DNA of 9,448 nt from JBBRLA01 sp038231615. Lineage in GTDB: Bacteria; Myxococcota_A; Polyangia; Palsa-1104; JAEUJZ01. Of the stretch, positions 1 to 7,155 are shown one piece after another. The notes under the pieces were generated by a model. It was not told the origin of the DNA. It ran no database searches and saw only the letters and a list, made by a program, of their open reading frames with translations. The stretch is taken from NCBI GenBank assembly GCA_038231615.1, contig JBBRLA010000318.1:1-9448 (forward strand). Direction: 5' to 3'. The position numbers and the translations under genes are program-made. The stretch's first letter is position 1; every line of letters begins with the position of its first letter.

Positions 1-1469
1 CCGTGACCCAGCGGGCGGAGAAGCGGGCGTCGCATCTGGCGGCGCGGCTCTTGCCGACGCTGGTGTCGGGAAACTACCGGCAGCTTCAGGCGGAGGTCGA
101 GTTGGCGGCGCAGGGCAGCCCGGAGGTGGTGGAGATCGGTGTCGCGGATACCGACCCGACGATGACGCTTTTGGCGTGCTCGGACCCGGCGCGGGTATCG
201 AAGGGACTTTCCGGGCCGGCGGCGCGGATGTTCGAGGAGCGGGTCGGGGCCGGGAGTGGAAGCGGGGCAGGGCTTGGCGGCGGCGACGGGCCGGTGTCGT
301 TTCCCGATCACGCGGGGCAGCAGGTGGTGGTGCTGACGCCGATGGGGCAGCAGCCAGTGCTGGCGCGGCTTTATCTGCTGGAAACCACCGCGGCCATCGA
401 GGAGGATCTGAGCAAGGTGGTGGTGATCCCGCCCGCGCGGGTACCCATCGCGGCGGTCATCGGTCTGGGGCTGCTGGGGTTCCTGATCGCGGTGGGGCTG
501 GCGCTGCTGGGGGCGCGGCGGCTGAGCCTCCAGGCAGAGCAGGTCAGCGAGATGGCCGGGCAGATGGCCTCGGGCAACTTCGACGCGCGCATCGACCCGC
601 AGCTGGGCGACGTGGCCGAGCGCCTGAACATCGCGGCGGAACAGGTGCAAAGCCTGCAACAGGCGCAGATCGAGGGCAACATGCACGCCAGCCGCATCAA
701 CGAGGAACTGCACAACGCCCAGGTGGTGCAGCAGACGCTGATGCCCGACGTGCGGCGCATCGCCCGCGGTCCGCTGCAACTGTGCGGGGTATACCGCAGC
801 GTCAGCCGCCTTTCGGGGGACTGGTGGACCTACTACCCGCTGGACGAGGACCGCACCCTGCTGGTGCTGGCGGACGTCCTGGGCCACGGCGTCGGCGCGG
901 CGGTGGTGGGCGCCATGGCGTTCGGTTGCGCGGCGGAGCTTTATCAGGAACTGCAAGGGGAATTGAAGCCGGACCTTCTTTTGCATCGGCTGAACCGGGC
1001 GATCTTCTCGACGACGCGGGGCAAGTACACCATGAGTTGCTTCGCCGCCATCCTGGACACCAAGGAGTGCCTGCTGACCTATGCCAGCGGAGCGCATGCG
1101 TTCCCGATGCTCTTCCGGGTGCGCGATCCGCAACGGCCCTTCGTGCCCCTGGTGGCGCCGGGGGCGCCGCTGGGTTCCAGCGAGGCGCCGGACTTCACCG
1201 CCAGCACCCAGCCCTTCGAGCAGGGGGACCTGCTGGTGTGCTATACAGACGGACTCATCGAGGCGGCCAACGCCGCAGGCGACCCCTTCGGAGACAAGCG
1301 GGTGCGCCAGACCGTGCAGCGATCGCACAATCGGAATGTCGAGGAGATCTGCGAGATTATCCTGGGCGAGGTGTCGCGCTTCGTGGGTTCGGTCGAGCTG
1401 GACGATGATCAGACCCTGGTGGTGGCGAGAAACCTGCCCTCGACTGGGGTATCATGGAGCAGTTCGTAG
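1..1469 (+). CDS. Membrane HAMP-SpoIIE/PP2C serine phosphatase (5' partial)
   Basis: Likely dephosphorylates the STAS protein encoded next, like RsbU or SiaA in partner-switching systems. Numbering from the first complete codon (GTG at 3): residues 1-146 form a probable periplasmic sensor region. A transmembrane helix lies at about 147-170, a HAMP domain at about 171-222, a short coiled linker follows, and the PP2C/SpoIIE domain covers about 255-476. Visible metal-site motifs are SGDWW (271-275, D273), DVLGHG (291-296), YTDG (D416) and the acidic DDDQT near 467-471. The usual NxGH of the family reads SGAH (362-365). The family normally has a first membrane helix before the sensor region and none is seen here, so the GTG at 3 is probably internal and the gene begins left of the window. 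The stop at 1467-1469 is followed 37-70 bp later by the STAS gene. The family call is secure; the substrate is inferred from neighbours. Confidence 0.93.
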   Translation, partial: VTQRAEKRASHLAARLLPTLVSGNYRQLQAEVELAAQGSPEVVEIGVADTDPTMTLLACSDPARVSKGLSGPAARMFEERVGAGSGSGAGLGGGDGPVSFPDHAGQQVVVLTPMGQQPVLARLYLLETTAAIEEDLSKVVVIPPARVPIAAVIGLGLLGFLIAVGLALLGARRLSLQAEQVSEMAGQMASGNFDARIDPQLGDVAERLNIAAEQVQSLQQAQIEGNMHASRINEELHNAQVVQQTLMPDVRRIARGPLQLCGVYRSVSRLSGDWWTYYPLDEDRTLLVLADVLGHGVGAAVVGAMAFGCAAELYQELQGELKPDLLLHRLNRAIFSTTRGKYTMSCFAAILDTKECLLTYASGAHAFPMLFRVRDPQRPFVPLVAPGAPLGSSEAPDFTASTQPFEQGDLLVCYTDGLIEAANAAGDPFGDKRVRQTVQRSHNRNVEEICEIILGEVSRFVGSVELDDDQTLVVARNLPSTGVSWSSS

Positions 1470-1539
1470 AAGCCGCAGGCGGCGTGCAGGAAGCGAAGCG
1501 AGCAGGATGAACGTGCATACAGCAAAGGCGGGGAGCGCA

Positions 1540-1932
1540 ATGAACCGGCTTGGCCTGGAGCCGCTGCGCGTGGGATCGCTGACGGTGGAGGTGCTGGACG
1601 CGGGGGATTCGGTGTCCGTGGTGCTGCGCGGGGATTCTGACGCGCGGGAAGCCGGGCCGACGCTGGACACGTTTCTGGTGCGGCGGGTGCACCCGGCGGT
1701 GCTGCACGCGGGGCTGAAGAACCTCTTGCTGGACGTGACCGGGCTGGAATTCCTGAATTCGGCGGGGATCAAGGCGCTGGTGAACTGGCTGCTGGCGGTG
1801 AAGCAGCAGCCGCCGTCGTCACGGTACTTTATTGTCCTTCAGTATGACGAGGGGATCACCTGGCAGGGGAAGGGACTGAAGCCGCTGGCCTGTGTGGCGC
1901 CGTCCTTTCTGCGCCTGGAGCCGCTGCGCTAG
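1540..1932 (+). CDS. STAS-domain anti-sigma factor antagonist-like protein
   Basis: Small cytoplasmic switch protein of the SpoIIAA/RsbV type. It is thought to be phosphorylated by the adjacent kinase and dephosphorylated by the upstream phosphatase, binding its partner only when unphosphorylated. The protein is 130 aa from ATG 1540. The core reads LLLDVTGLEF then NSAGI, where Ser74 aligns with the phosphorylated Ser of the DSSG motif in SpoIIAA; the preceding Asp is Asn here. Start choice: ATG 1540 has GGGGAG at 1530-1535, 4 nt away. An in-frame ATG at 1507 would add 11 residues but has only AGG directly abutting it. The C-terminal ~40 residues (after residue 90) are somewhat unlike the classic short STAS fold. 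The gene stops 6 bp before the next gene's ATG, so the two are probably translationally coupled. The STAS call rests on the central motif and the context; its output partner is not visible. Confidence 0.82.
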   Translation: MNRLGLEPLRVGSLTVEVLDAGDSVSVVLRGDSDAREAGPTLDTFLVRRVHPAVLHAGLKNLLLDVTGLEFLNSAGIKALVNWLLAVKQQPPSSRYFIVLQYDEGITWQGKGLKPLACVAPSFLRLEPLR

Positions 1933-1938
1933 GTCGTG

Positions 1939-2394
1939 ATGCAGTCGATCCCCCACTGGATCCATGTCGAGCTGGAGCCGGTATGGGCCCATGTGAAGAA
2001 CCTGCGCCATTTCGTGCGGGAGTTCTGTATCGGCATGTCGGTGGCTCCGGAGACGGCGGACCAAGTGGCGATGACGACGTCGGAGCTACTGGAGAACGCG
2101 ACCAAGTACGCTTCGACGGCGTGGGTGCGCTATGACCTGCGGCTGGAGGACAGCGTGGGGGAAGTGTCGGTGACCAACCGGGCGACCCAGGAGCAGCAGC
2201 GAGTGCTGGCGCAGTTCATGGAAGAGGTGGTGAAGGGCGATCCGCTGGAGGCCTACGTGAGTTGCCTCGAACGGCAGAGCGGGACCGGGCTGTCTCAGTC
2301 GGGGTTGGCGCGCATCCGCTACGAGGCGTCGGCGGATCTGGGGCTGCGGCACGACGGGGAAGAAGTGTGCGTGATGGCGCGGATTCCGTTCTAG
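1939..2394 (+). CDS. HATPase-family (RsbW/SiaB-like) serine kinase / anti-sigma-like regulator
   Basis: Likely kinase partner of the STAS protein: it would phosphorylate the switch serine and may itself be the regulator that binds a downstream target. The protein is 151 aa from ATG 1939; a GTG three bases earlier is also open, but AGG at 1931-1933 is better spaced for the ATG. The Bergerat-fold N-box is clear in TTSELLENATKYA (E49, N53). The second glycine region appears as SGTGLSQSG (114-122). The G1 box DxGxG is not seen; the matching strand reads VSVTNRA (76-82), as in kinases of the SiaB/DUF6272 kind rather than classical RsbW. The insert RVLAQFMEEVVKGDPLEAY (88-106) also fits that group. 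The start lies 6 bp after the STAS stop, so one transcript is likely. The gene ends convergently, 24 bp from the ATPase gene. The fold is secure; kinase activity is inferred. Confidence 0.82.
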   Translation: MQSIPHWIHVELEPVWAHVKNLRHFVREFCIGMSVAPETADQVAMTTSELLENATKYASTAWVRYDLRLEDSVGEVSVTNRATQEQQRVLAQFMEEVVKGDPLEAYVSCLERQSGTGLSQSGLARIRYEASADLGLRHDGEEVCVMARIPF

Positions 2395-2418
2395 GTCGGG
2401 CGTCGGGAATCAGCCTTT

Positions 2419-3489
2419 TCACCCGGTTGCGGTGGCGACGTCGGGCAAAAGCGGTTCTGCCGGGGCGGCCTGCTGCGTGGCGCGGATCGCTGCCCGTGCC
2501 GTCTCGATGGCCCGGCGCAGGGCCTCGCCCTGGAGACGGGTGCGCTTCTTCAGGGTGACGTTCATCTCCTCGCGGACCGCGTCGAGTTGCTCTTCCGATC
2601 CGCCCTCTTCAGCCTCCTGGATGCGCTTCAGCCAGGGGATGATGGCCCCCAGCTCGTCCCCTCCGGCATCGGCTTGCATCGCCCGGAGACGCGGGGCCAC
2701 CGGGCGCACCGGTGGAAGATCGGCGTGGGTCGGGTAGTGGGTCTCCGGGTCCGTCTCGGCGGACTCCGCCGATGGGGCCGCCACGGCGTCGACCCCCTCC
2801 AGCCAGGCGCGCAGCGAGCGCGCCAGTTCCACCCCGGGCCGCTGGATGATCGCGTCGGAGAGGGCGGGACACCGAGACTTGGCGATGAGCAGGTCGTGCT
2901 CGGCAGACAGATCGCCGACAATGTCGAACTCGTACTCCAGCCCATCGCGCTGCACCGGGGCCAGGCCCACCTTGCGCGGCACCGACTTGCCCTTGTCGTC
3001 CTTCTCGATGACGTACTCGGTCTTCACCCGCATCGTCACGATCAGGTGGAGCTGCGCATGCACCAGGGCATCGACCAGCTTGTTGTGCTCCGGTGTGACT
3101 TCGCGCCAGCCGCTGAACGAGTTGGGCGACCCGCCTCGGGACTGCCGCCGGGCACTCTGGTCCACCATCTCCAGCACGCCCCCCTTGCCCATCCAGGCGT
3201 GGGAGAGCGAGTCGATGACCAGCACCTCAATGCCAGCGGCCTCGGCGGCGTGGATCGCCTCGATGTAGTCCTTGGGGCTGAAGGTGGACAGTTCCAGGGA
3301 CTGGAAGCGCTTGCCGAACATCTTGGCATAACGTCGGGCGCTGCGGTTCTCGGTATCGAGGATGCCGATCTTCTCAGGGCCCAGCTCGGTGGCGATTTTC
3401 AGGGCGGTGTAGGTCTTCCCCGAGCCAGAGGGACCGACCAGCCCCATACGAAGGAAAAACCCGGTATTCTCACAAAGTTTGAACTGCAT
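2419..3489 (-). CDS. Phage-type P-loop ATPase (AAA_24 / Sak4-like, RecA fold)
   Basis: RecA-core ATPase of the kind usually encoded by phages and other mobile elements, where relatives are proposed to act in recombination or single-strand annealing. The protein is 356 aa. Walker A is GPSGSGKT (19-26), followed by LDTEN (44-48) and a Walker B strand VLVIDSLSHAW (89-99, D93). The family block VGLAPVQRDGLEYEFD (174-189) is intact. Residues ~235-290 form a Pro/Ala-rich linker and ~290-345 a charged helical tail. The start ATG at 3489 has AGGA at 3499-3502, 9 nt away. It lies 35 bp downstream of the DedA gene on the same strand with no obvious terminator between, so co-transcription is possible. 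No other phage gene (integrase, terminase, SSB, exonuclease) is in the window, so this is either a domesticated copy or an isolated remnant. Family assignment is from remembered motif blocks; function in this host is unknown. Confidence 0.85.
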   Translation of the reverse strand: MQFKLCENTGFFLRMGLVGPSGSGKTYTALKIATELGPEKIGILDTENRSARRYAKMFGKRFQSLELSTFSPKDYIEAIHAAEAAGIEVLVIDSLSHAWMGKGGVLEMVDQSARRQSRGGSPNSFSGWREVTPEHNKLVDALVHAQLHLIVTMRVKTEYVIEKDDKGKSVPRKVGLAPVQRDGLEYEFDIVGDLSAEHDLLIAKSRCPALSDAIIQRPGVELARSLRAWLEGVDAVAAPSAESAETDPETHYPTHADLPPVRPVAPRLRAMQADAGGDELGAIIPWLKRIQEAEEGGSEEQLDAVREEMNVTLKKRTRLQGEALRRAIETARAAIRATQQAAPAEPLLPDVATATG

Positions 3490-3524
3490 CTTGGTTTGTC
3501 CTGTGGTCCAAAACTACCCTCACC

Positions 3525-4691
3525 CTAGATCGTGGGTCTGACATCGGCCCCATTTTGGCTGCTCAGTCCGTTCCGCCCATACCGGTCCACCGCCAGGCGC
3601 CGGATTTCCACCGAGACATAGGCGTACCCCAGAAGACCCAGGGCGAAGATGGCGATCACCATCACCCCGGACGGGGTGTACCACAGCGATTCCCGATCCG
3701 GGTGGCTCACATGGTGCAGAATCTGGGCCGCCACGCCGAGGGCCATGAGGCCGGCGAAGAAGAGCCACAGGGTCAGAATCTGCCCGAAAAGCCGTTGCAG
3801 GCTCAGGTGCAGTTGGGGCAGCACCCAGCGGAAGTAAACCAGGCTGGCCAGCAGGCCCAGGAGGAGCATGACGACGTAGTCCAGGGCATAGGCCGCGGCG
3901 CCGCCAACGTCCGCTCCCGACGCCAGCCAGCGCATGATGGCGCGGGTGGCGTGCTGCACCTCGTGCCGCTGTGTCAGGTTGGCCAGCGTGGCGAAGGTCC
4001 CCCAGATGAGGGCCAGCTCGACGGTGCCGCAAAAGCCCGCCAGCAGCGAGGCCGAGTCCCGCTGCCGCCCGGTCAAGCGAAGCAGGATGGCGCGGGTGTC
4101 TTCGTCCCGGGTGCTGCGATTGACGCTGCGCAGGGCCAGGGGCACCGCCACCGCCACCACGACCATCAACAAGATTTGCAGGGAATGCGCCGGCAACCGG
4201 ATGTGCTCCACCGCCTGGGGGCCGAGCAGATAGCCGATCAGGAAGAAGAACATCATGTAGATCAGCGTCCCTATCACCTGGGCCGGCAGGAACCTGCGCA
4301 GTGGCACTCGGAATAGCCCGCAGGAGATCACCGTGGCCAGGCGCACCCCGGGGATGGATCGGCTGACGATGATGCCCAGGACGCCCCGCTTGCGCACCCA
4401 TACCTCGGCCCGGGCCAGCCTGGCTTCGTTCAGGTGAAGGTAGCGGCCGTAGCGGTCCACCAGGGGACGTCCGCCCGCCCGCACCACCGCGTAGAGGATG
4501 GTCGAGGCGCTGCACACGGCGAAGAGGAGCAAGAAGACGACCCACGCAGGGTGAATCAGGTGCTCGCGGGCGCGGTAGCCGGCGTACATGATGACCATGT
4601 CCGCGGGGATGGGCATAGGAATGCCCAGATCTTCCAGAAAGAGGATCAGGAAACTGGCCAGGGTGGCGTGTTGAGCGAGCAGCCCGCGCAT
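3525..4691 (-). CDS. DedA/VTT-family membrane protein with extra C-terminal membrane domain
   Basis: Inner-membrane protein; DedA relatives affect lipid carrier or phospholipid flipping and membrane homeostasis. The protein is 388 aa. Residues 1-185 are a DedA domain: an acidic re-entrant segment FLEDLGIPMPIPAD with E20 and D31, a GRYL segment (83-86), and RSIPGVR with R111 and R117. The Arg-Arg spacing of six matches the essential pair in E. coli DedA proteins. Residues ~215-365 add about four more hydrophobic helices (roughly 215-240, 265-290, 300-325, 342-362), which a typical ~200-aa DedA protein lacks. I do not recognise that second domain. The start ATG at 4691 has AAGGA at 4701-4705, 9 nt away. 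The gene is divergent from qor and leads into the ATPase gene. The DedA half is confident; the C-terminal half is of unknown function. Confidence 0.88.
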   Translation of the reverse strand: MRGLLAQHATLASFLILFLEDLGIPMPIPADMVIMYAGYRAREHLIHPAWVVFLLLFAVCSASTILYAVVRAGGRPLVDRYGRYLHLNEARLARAEVWVRKRGVLGIIVSRSIPGVRLATVISCGLFRVPLRRFLPAQVIGTLIYMMFFFLIGYLLGPQAVEHIRLPAHSLQILLMVVVAVAVPLALRSVNRSTRDEDTRAILLRLTGRQRDSASLLAGFCGTVELALIWGTFATLANLTQRHEVQHATRAIMRWLASGADVGGAAAYALDYVVMLLLGLLASLVYFRWVLPQLHLSLQRLFGQILTLWLFFAGLMALGVAAQILHHVSHPDRESLWYTPSGVMVIAIFALGLLGYAYVSVEIRRLAVDRYGRNGLSSQNGADVRPTI

Positions 4692-4721
4692 CGATTCAGG
4701 TCCTTGTCGTTCTAATTACCG

Positions 4722-4755
4722 CATCATGACCGGCCCTGACAACATGACCATGATG
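4722..4755. promoter_or_regulatory. Inverted repeat between divergent DedA and qor genes
   Basis: CATCATG (4722-4728) and CATGATG (4749-4755) form a 7-bp inverted repeat with a 20-nt spacer. A direct repeat CATGAC also occurs at 4725-4730 and 4743-4748, 18 bp apart. On the minus strand TTGTCA (4742-4737), a possible -35 element for the DedA gene, falls between the arms, though no good -10 follows it. The placement would suit a regulator binding site, but arms this short can arise by chance. Confidence 0.25.
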
Positions 4756-4800
4756 GGCTGGCTGTAAAGCGATTTCGCGGTAAATGCCAGGGGCTGGTGA

Positions 4801-4829
4801 TTGACAGCATGGTGCATTCGGTAAATAAC
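4801..4829 (+). promoter_or_regulatory. Candidate sigma-70-type promoter for qor
   Basis: TTGACA at 4801-4806 is a perfect -35 hexamer. An AT-rich run GTAAATAAC follows at 4821-4829, with weak -10 candidates such as TAAATA (4822-4827, 15-nt spacer) or AATAAC (17-nt spacer). Transcription would begin at about 4834-4837, almost on the ATG at 4836, which has no Shine-Dalgarno sequence. This would make qor leaderless or nearly so. The -35 is strong and the -10 is poor. Confidence 0.4.
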
Positions 4830-4835
4830 CGGTGC

Positions 4836-5804
4836 ATGCGCAGAGCGATCATTCGCGGATATGGCGGTCCCGAAAAGATCATCATCGAAGAGACGCCGAC
4901 GCCTCAGCCGGGCGTCGGCGAGGTGCGGGTCCGCGTCGAGGCCGCCGGGGTGAACTACATCGATACCTACCACCGGGGGGGTCTGTACCCGATGCCCTTG
5001 CCGGTGCCCCTCGGCCTGGAAGGGGCCGGCAGGATCGAGGCGGTTGGCCCGGGGGTTGACGAGTTCAAGGTCGGGGACAGGGTCGCCTGGTCGGACACCA
5101 AGGGGTCGTATGCCACCCATGTGGTCGCTAGCGCCGATCGGCTGGTGCCGGTACCCGAGGGCGTCGAACTGAAGACCGCGGCGGCGGCGATGCTGCAGGG
5201 GATGACAGCCCACTACCTGTCTCACTCGATCTTCGCGCTCAAGGCCGGGGACACCTGCCTGATCCACGCGGCGGCGGGGGGGTTGGGGCTCTTGCTGTGC
5301 CAGATGGCGCGACGGGCCGGCGCCCGGGTGATCGGCACCACGTCCACGCCCGAGAAGGCGGAGCTGGCCCGCAAGGCAGGCGCCGGGGACGTGATCCTCT
5401 ACCGCGAGACGAGCGTCCCCGAAGAGGTCCGCCGCCTCACGGGCGGGCGTGGCGTGGACGTGGTCTACGATGGCGTCGGCAAGGACACGTTCGAAGGCAG
5501 CGTGGATGCGTTGCGACCGCGGGGGATGATGGTCCTCTTCGGACAGTCCAGCGGAGTGGTGCCGCCGGTGGACCTGGGCCTCTTTGGCCGCAAGGGATCG
5601 CTCTTCTTCACTCGGCCGAGCCTGCTGAACTACACGACCACCCGCGAAGAACTGCTGCAGCGGGCTGGCGATGTGCTCTCGGCGATTTGCCAGGGAGAAC
5701 TGTCGATCGCAATCCACCAAACGCTTCCCCTGGACCAGGCGGCCGAGGCGCACCGCCTGCTCGAGTCGCGGGGGACCACCGGGAAGCTCTTGCTGGTCAA
5801 CTGA
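4836..5804 (+). CDS. qor: Zinc-independent NADPH:quinone oxidoreductase (MDR superfamily)
   Basis: Cytosolic enzyme that reduces quinones with NADPH. The protein is 322 aa, close to the 327 aa of E. coli QorA, and shares its signature blocks along the whole length: YIDTYHRGGLYP (41-52), the nucleotide-binding loop HAAAGGLGL (144-152), VVYDGVGKDT (209-218), LFGQSSG (234-240) and KGSLFFTRPSL (253-263). No zinc-ligand cysteine cluster is seen, as expected for this branch. Start choice: ATG 4836 gives the usual MRRAIIRGYGGPE beginning; upstream in-frame GTG 4797 and ATG 4809 would add 13 or 9 atypical residues and lie at or just after a TTGACA promoter element. It is divergent from the DedA gene and convergent with the exported-protein operon (25 bp gap at its 3' end). 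It appears to be a single-gene transcript. The assignment is confident; the natural substrate is not shown by sequence. Confidence 0.93.
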   Translation: MRRAIIRGYGGPEKIIIEETPTPQPGVGEVRVRVEAAGVNYIDTYHRGGLYPMPLPVPLGLEGAGRIEAVGPGVDEFKVGDRVAWSDTKGSYATHVVASADRLVPVPEGVELKTAAAAMLQGMTAHYLSHSIFALKAGDTCLIHAAAGGLGLLLCQMARRAGARVIGTTSTPEKAELARKAGAGDVILYRETSVPEEVRRLTGGRGVDVVYDGVGKDTFEGSVDALRPRGMMVLFGQSSGVVPPVDLGLFGRKGSLFFTRPSLLNYTTTREELLQRAGDVLSAICQGELSIAIHQTLPLDQAAEAHRLLESRGTTGKLLLVN

Positions 5805-5829
5805 CAGACGATCCGCCGAGGCGCTTGGG

Positions 5830-6474
5830 TTAGGGCTTGCTGGAAGGATCGAAGGTGACCACCGCGGTGGCGAAGGTCCGCTTCCATTTCGCGAACTCCG
5901 CCTCCTTGGCGGAGGCTGCGATCATGAAGATCAGGTCCCCACGACGCGACACCGTCAGCCGCGTCAGATGGGGCCCGAACTCCTTGCTTTCCGCCCGCAG
6001 GAGCGCCTCCTCGACCGGGCGATTGTTGAACTCGCCCCGCTGCCGGCCGACAACCTCCAGGCCTGACTTCCCGGCGTAAATCATGAGGAAGCGGTCCAGC
6101 GCCACCTCCGGCTTCACCCGCATGTACATCACCTGCACGGTGACGTCCTTGGCCTTCTTCGGCCCCATCTCCAGCAGCGGCACCGGGTGATCGGCGTCCC
6201 CGGCGATCTGCTCCGGGGTCGCGGTCAGCGGTCGCGACACCCAGTCGTTGGGCACCAGAAGCTTCAGGAAGAGCTTTGGGTTGTCGTAGGGGGTGGTGCG
6301 CGCCCAGTAGAATTTCTTGCGGATCTCGTCGTCCTGCGGCAGGCCGGTGGACTCCAGCAGGTCTTTCACCTGGCTCATTTCCATCTTGGGGCGCTCCTCT
6401 GCGTGCGCTGCCGAGAAGGCCAGCGTGGGCCCCGAAAGCCCGGCGATCAGAATCAGGGAAAGCAAACGCATCAT
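5830..6474 (-). CDS. Exported Mog1/PsbP-like protein with cleavable signal peptide (paralogue of upstream gene)
   Basis: Not a named family that I recognise. The 214-aa protein starts with a clear Sec signal peptide: a basic start, a hydrophobic run, and probable cleavage after AHA (residues 23-25). The mature part has one domain of alternating strands and helices: a LLVPNDW strand, VQVMYMRVKPEVALDRFL in the middle, then LTRLTVSRRGD and a closing FAKWKRTFATAVVTFDP helix-strand. This layout resembles the Mog1/PsbP/DcrB (DUF1795) fold; that is inference. The same blocks recur in the gene just upstream, so the two are paralogues from a tandem duplication. It begins 13 bp after that gene's stop. 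GTGAGG (6477-6482) lies 2 nt from ATG 6474 and 5 nt from ATG 6471, so either Met may be used. No catalytic motif is visible; a binding or chaperone role in the periplasm is possible. Confidence 0.78.
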   Translation of the reverse strand: MMRLLSLILIAGLSGPTLAFSAAHAEERPKMEMSQVKDLLESTGLPQDDEIRKKFYWARTTPYDNPKLFLKLLVPNDWVSRPLTATPEQIAGDADHPVPLLEMGPKKAKDVTVQVMYMRVKPEVALDRFLMIYAGKSGLEVVGRQRGEFNNRPVEEALLRAESKEFGPHLTRLTVSRRGDLIFMIAASAKEAEFAKWKRTFATAVVTFDPSSKP

Positions 6475-6487
6475 CGCCTCACTTGTG

Positions 6488-7123
6488 TCAGGGATCCAGG
6501 CTCAGGGCGGCGGCGCCGAAGGTCCGGGCCCACTTGCCGAAGGACTCCGCGGGGGACGAACCCGCGACCAGGAGCACATATTCGCCCCGGCGGCTCACCA
6601 CCATCCGGGTCAGGGTGGGGCCAAACTGCCGGGAGGTCATCTTCAGCAGGGCGTCGCGTACCTTCTTGCCCCCGCCCAGCACCCGGTCTTCTTCGGCCAC
6701 GACCTGATATCTGCTGATCGCCACCAGCCCCTGGATGAAGCGCGAAAGGGACACCTCCGCCGGCACCCGGACATAGCGCACCTCGATGAGCGCCTCATCC
6801 TCGCCGTGTGGGGCCGCTTCCAGCAGCGCCGTCGGCTGCTTGTCATCCTGCTGATCGGCGGCCACTGGCACCTCGCGCCGCTCCCAGCTTTTGGGCAGCA
6901 AAAGCTGAGACCAGAGCTTGCGCCGGCTGGGTGGGGCGATCTGCACCCAGTCCAGTTCCTTGCCGATGTCGCCCGCATCATAGAGGCCGGCAATCGGCAT
7001 CAGCACCTGAGGATCCAGCGTGGCCTGCCCTTGCAGCCCCTGTGGGCGGCGCTCGCGCAGCAGGACCACGCCCCAGGCACCTGCCAGGATGAGGACGATC
7101 AGCGCCAAAGCCACACGTGCCAT
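6488..7123 (-). CDS. Signal-anchored Mog1/PsbP-like protein (paralogue of downstream gene)
   Basis: 211-aa protein with an N-terminal hydrophobic helix (residues ~4-22, then RERR) and no clear signal-peptidase site, so it is probably tethered to the inner membrane with the domain outside. The domain repeats the downstream protein: LLLPKSW, IEVRYVRVPAEVSLSRFI, LTRMVVSRRGE and FGKWARTFGAAALSLDP all align with its counterparts, which shows paralogy. The Mog1/PsbP/DcrB-like fold is inferred from the strand and helix order. Start choice: ATG 7123 puts the helix at the N-terminus. An upstream ATG at 7162 would add 13 residues and overlap the stop of the preceding gene, and neither start has a strong ribosome binding site. 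It lies 32 bp downstream of the prepilin-like gene and is probably co-transcribed with it. Function is unknown; a partner for the prepilin-like protein is a reasonable guess. Confidence 0.75.
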   Translation of the reverse strand: MARVALALIVLILAGAWGVVLLRERRPQGLQGQATLDPQVLMPIAGLYDAGDIGKELDWVQIAPPSRRKLWSQLLLPKSWERREVPVAADQQDDKQPTALLEAAPHGEDEALIEVRYVRVPAEVSLSRFIQGLVAISRYQVVAEEDRVLGGGKKVRDALLKMTSRQFGPTLTRMVVSRRGEYVLLVAGSSPAESFGKWARTFGAAALSLDP

Positions 7124-7155
7124 GGTCCCAGTATAGTGGAAAGTCGGGGCTTTCT

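Noticed and set aside
176..1408. Long + strand open frame of 410 codons inside the phosphatase gene
   Set aside because: Gly/Arg/Ala-rich translation typical of an off-frame reading of high-G+C coding DNA; the phosphatase frame carries all family motifs.
2395..2418. Possible bidirectional terminator between convergent genes
   Set aside because: No inverted repeat with a stable stem was found in the 24-bp gap; the same holds for the 25-bp gap at 5805-5829.
2587..3528. 313-codon + strand open frame opposite the ATPase
   Set aside because: Antisense shadow; the minus strand encodes a full AAA ATPase with Walker motifs and a ribosome binding site.
4716..5753. 345-codon minus strand open frame opposite qor
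   Set aside because: Low-complexity His/Arg/Gly-rich shadow of the clearly recognisable quinone oxidoreductase.
7138..7155. Small hairpin GAAAG-6 nt-CTTTC just after the prepilin-like gene
   Set aside because: Stem of only five pairs with low G+C and no following T-run; too weak to call a terminator, and the next gene follows closely.
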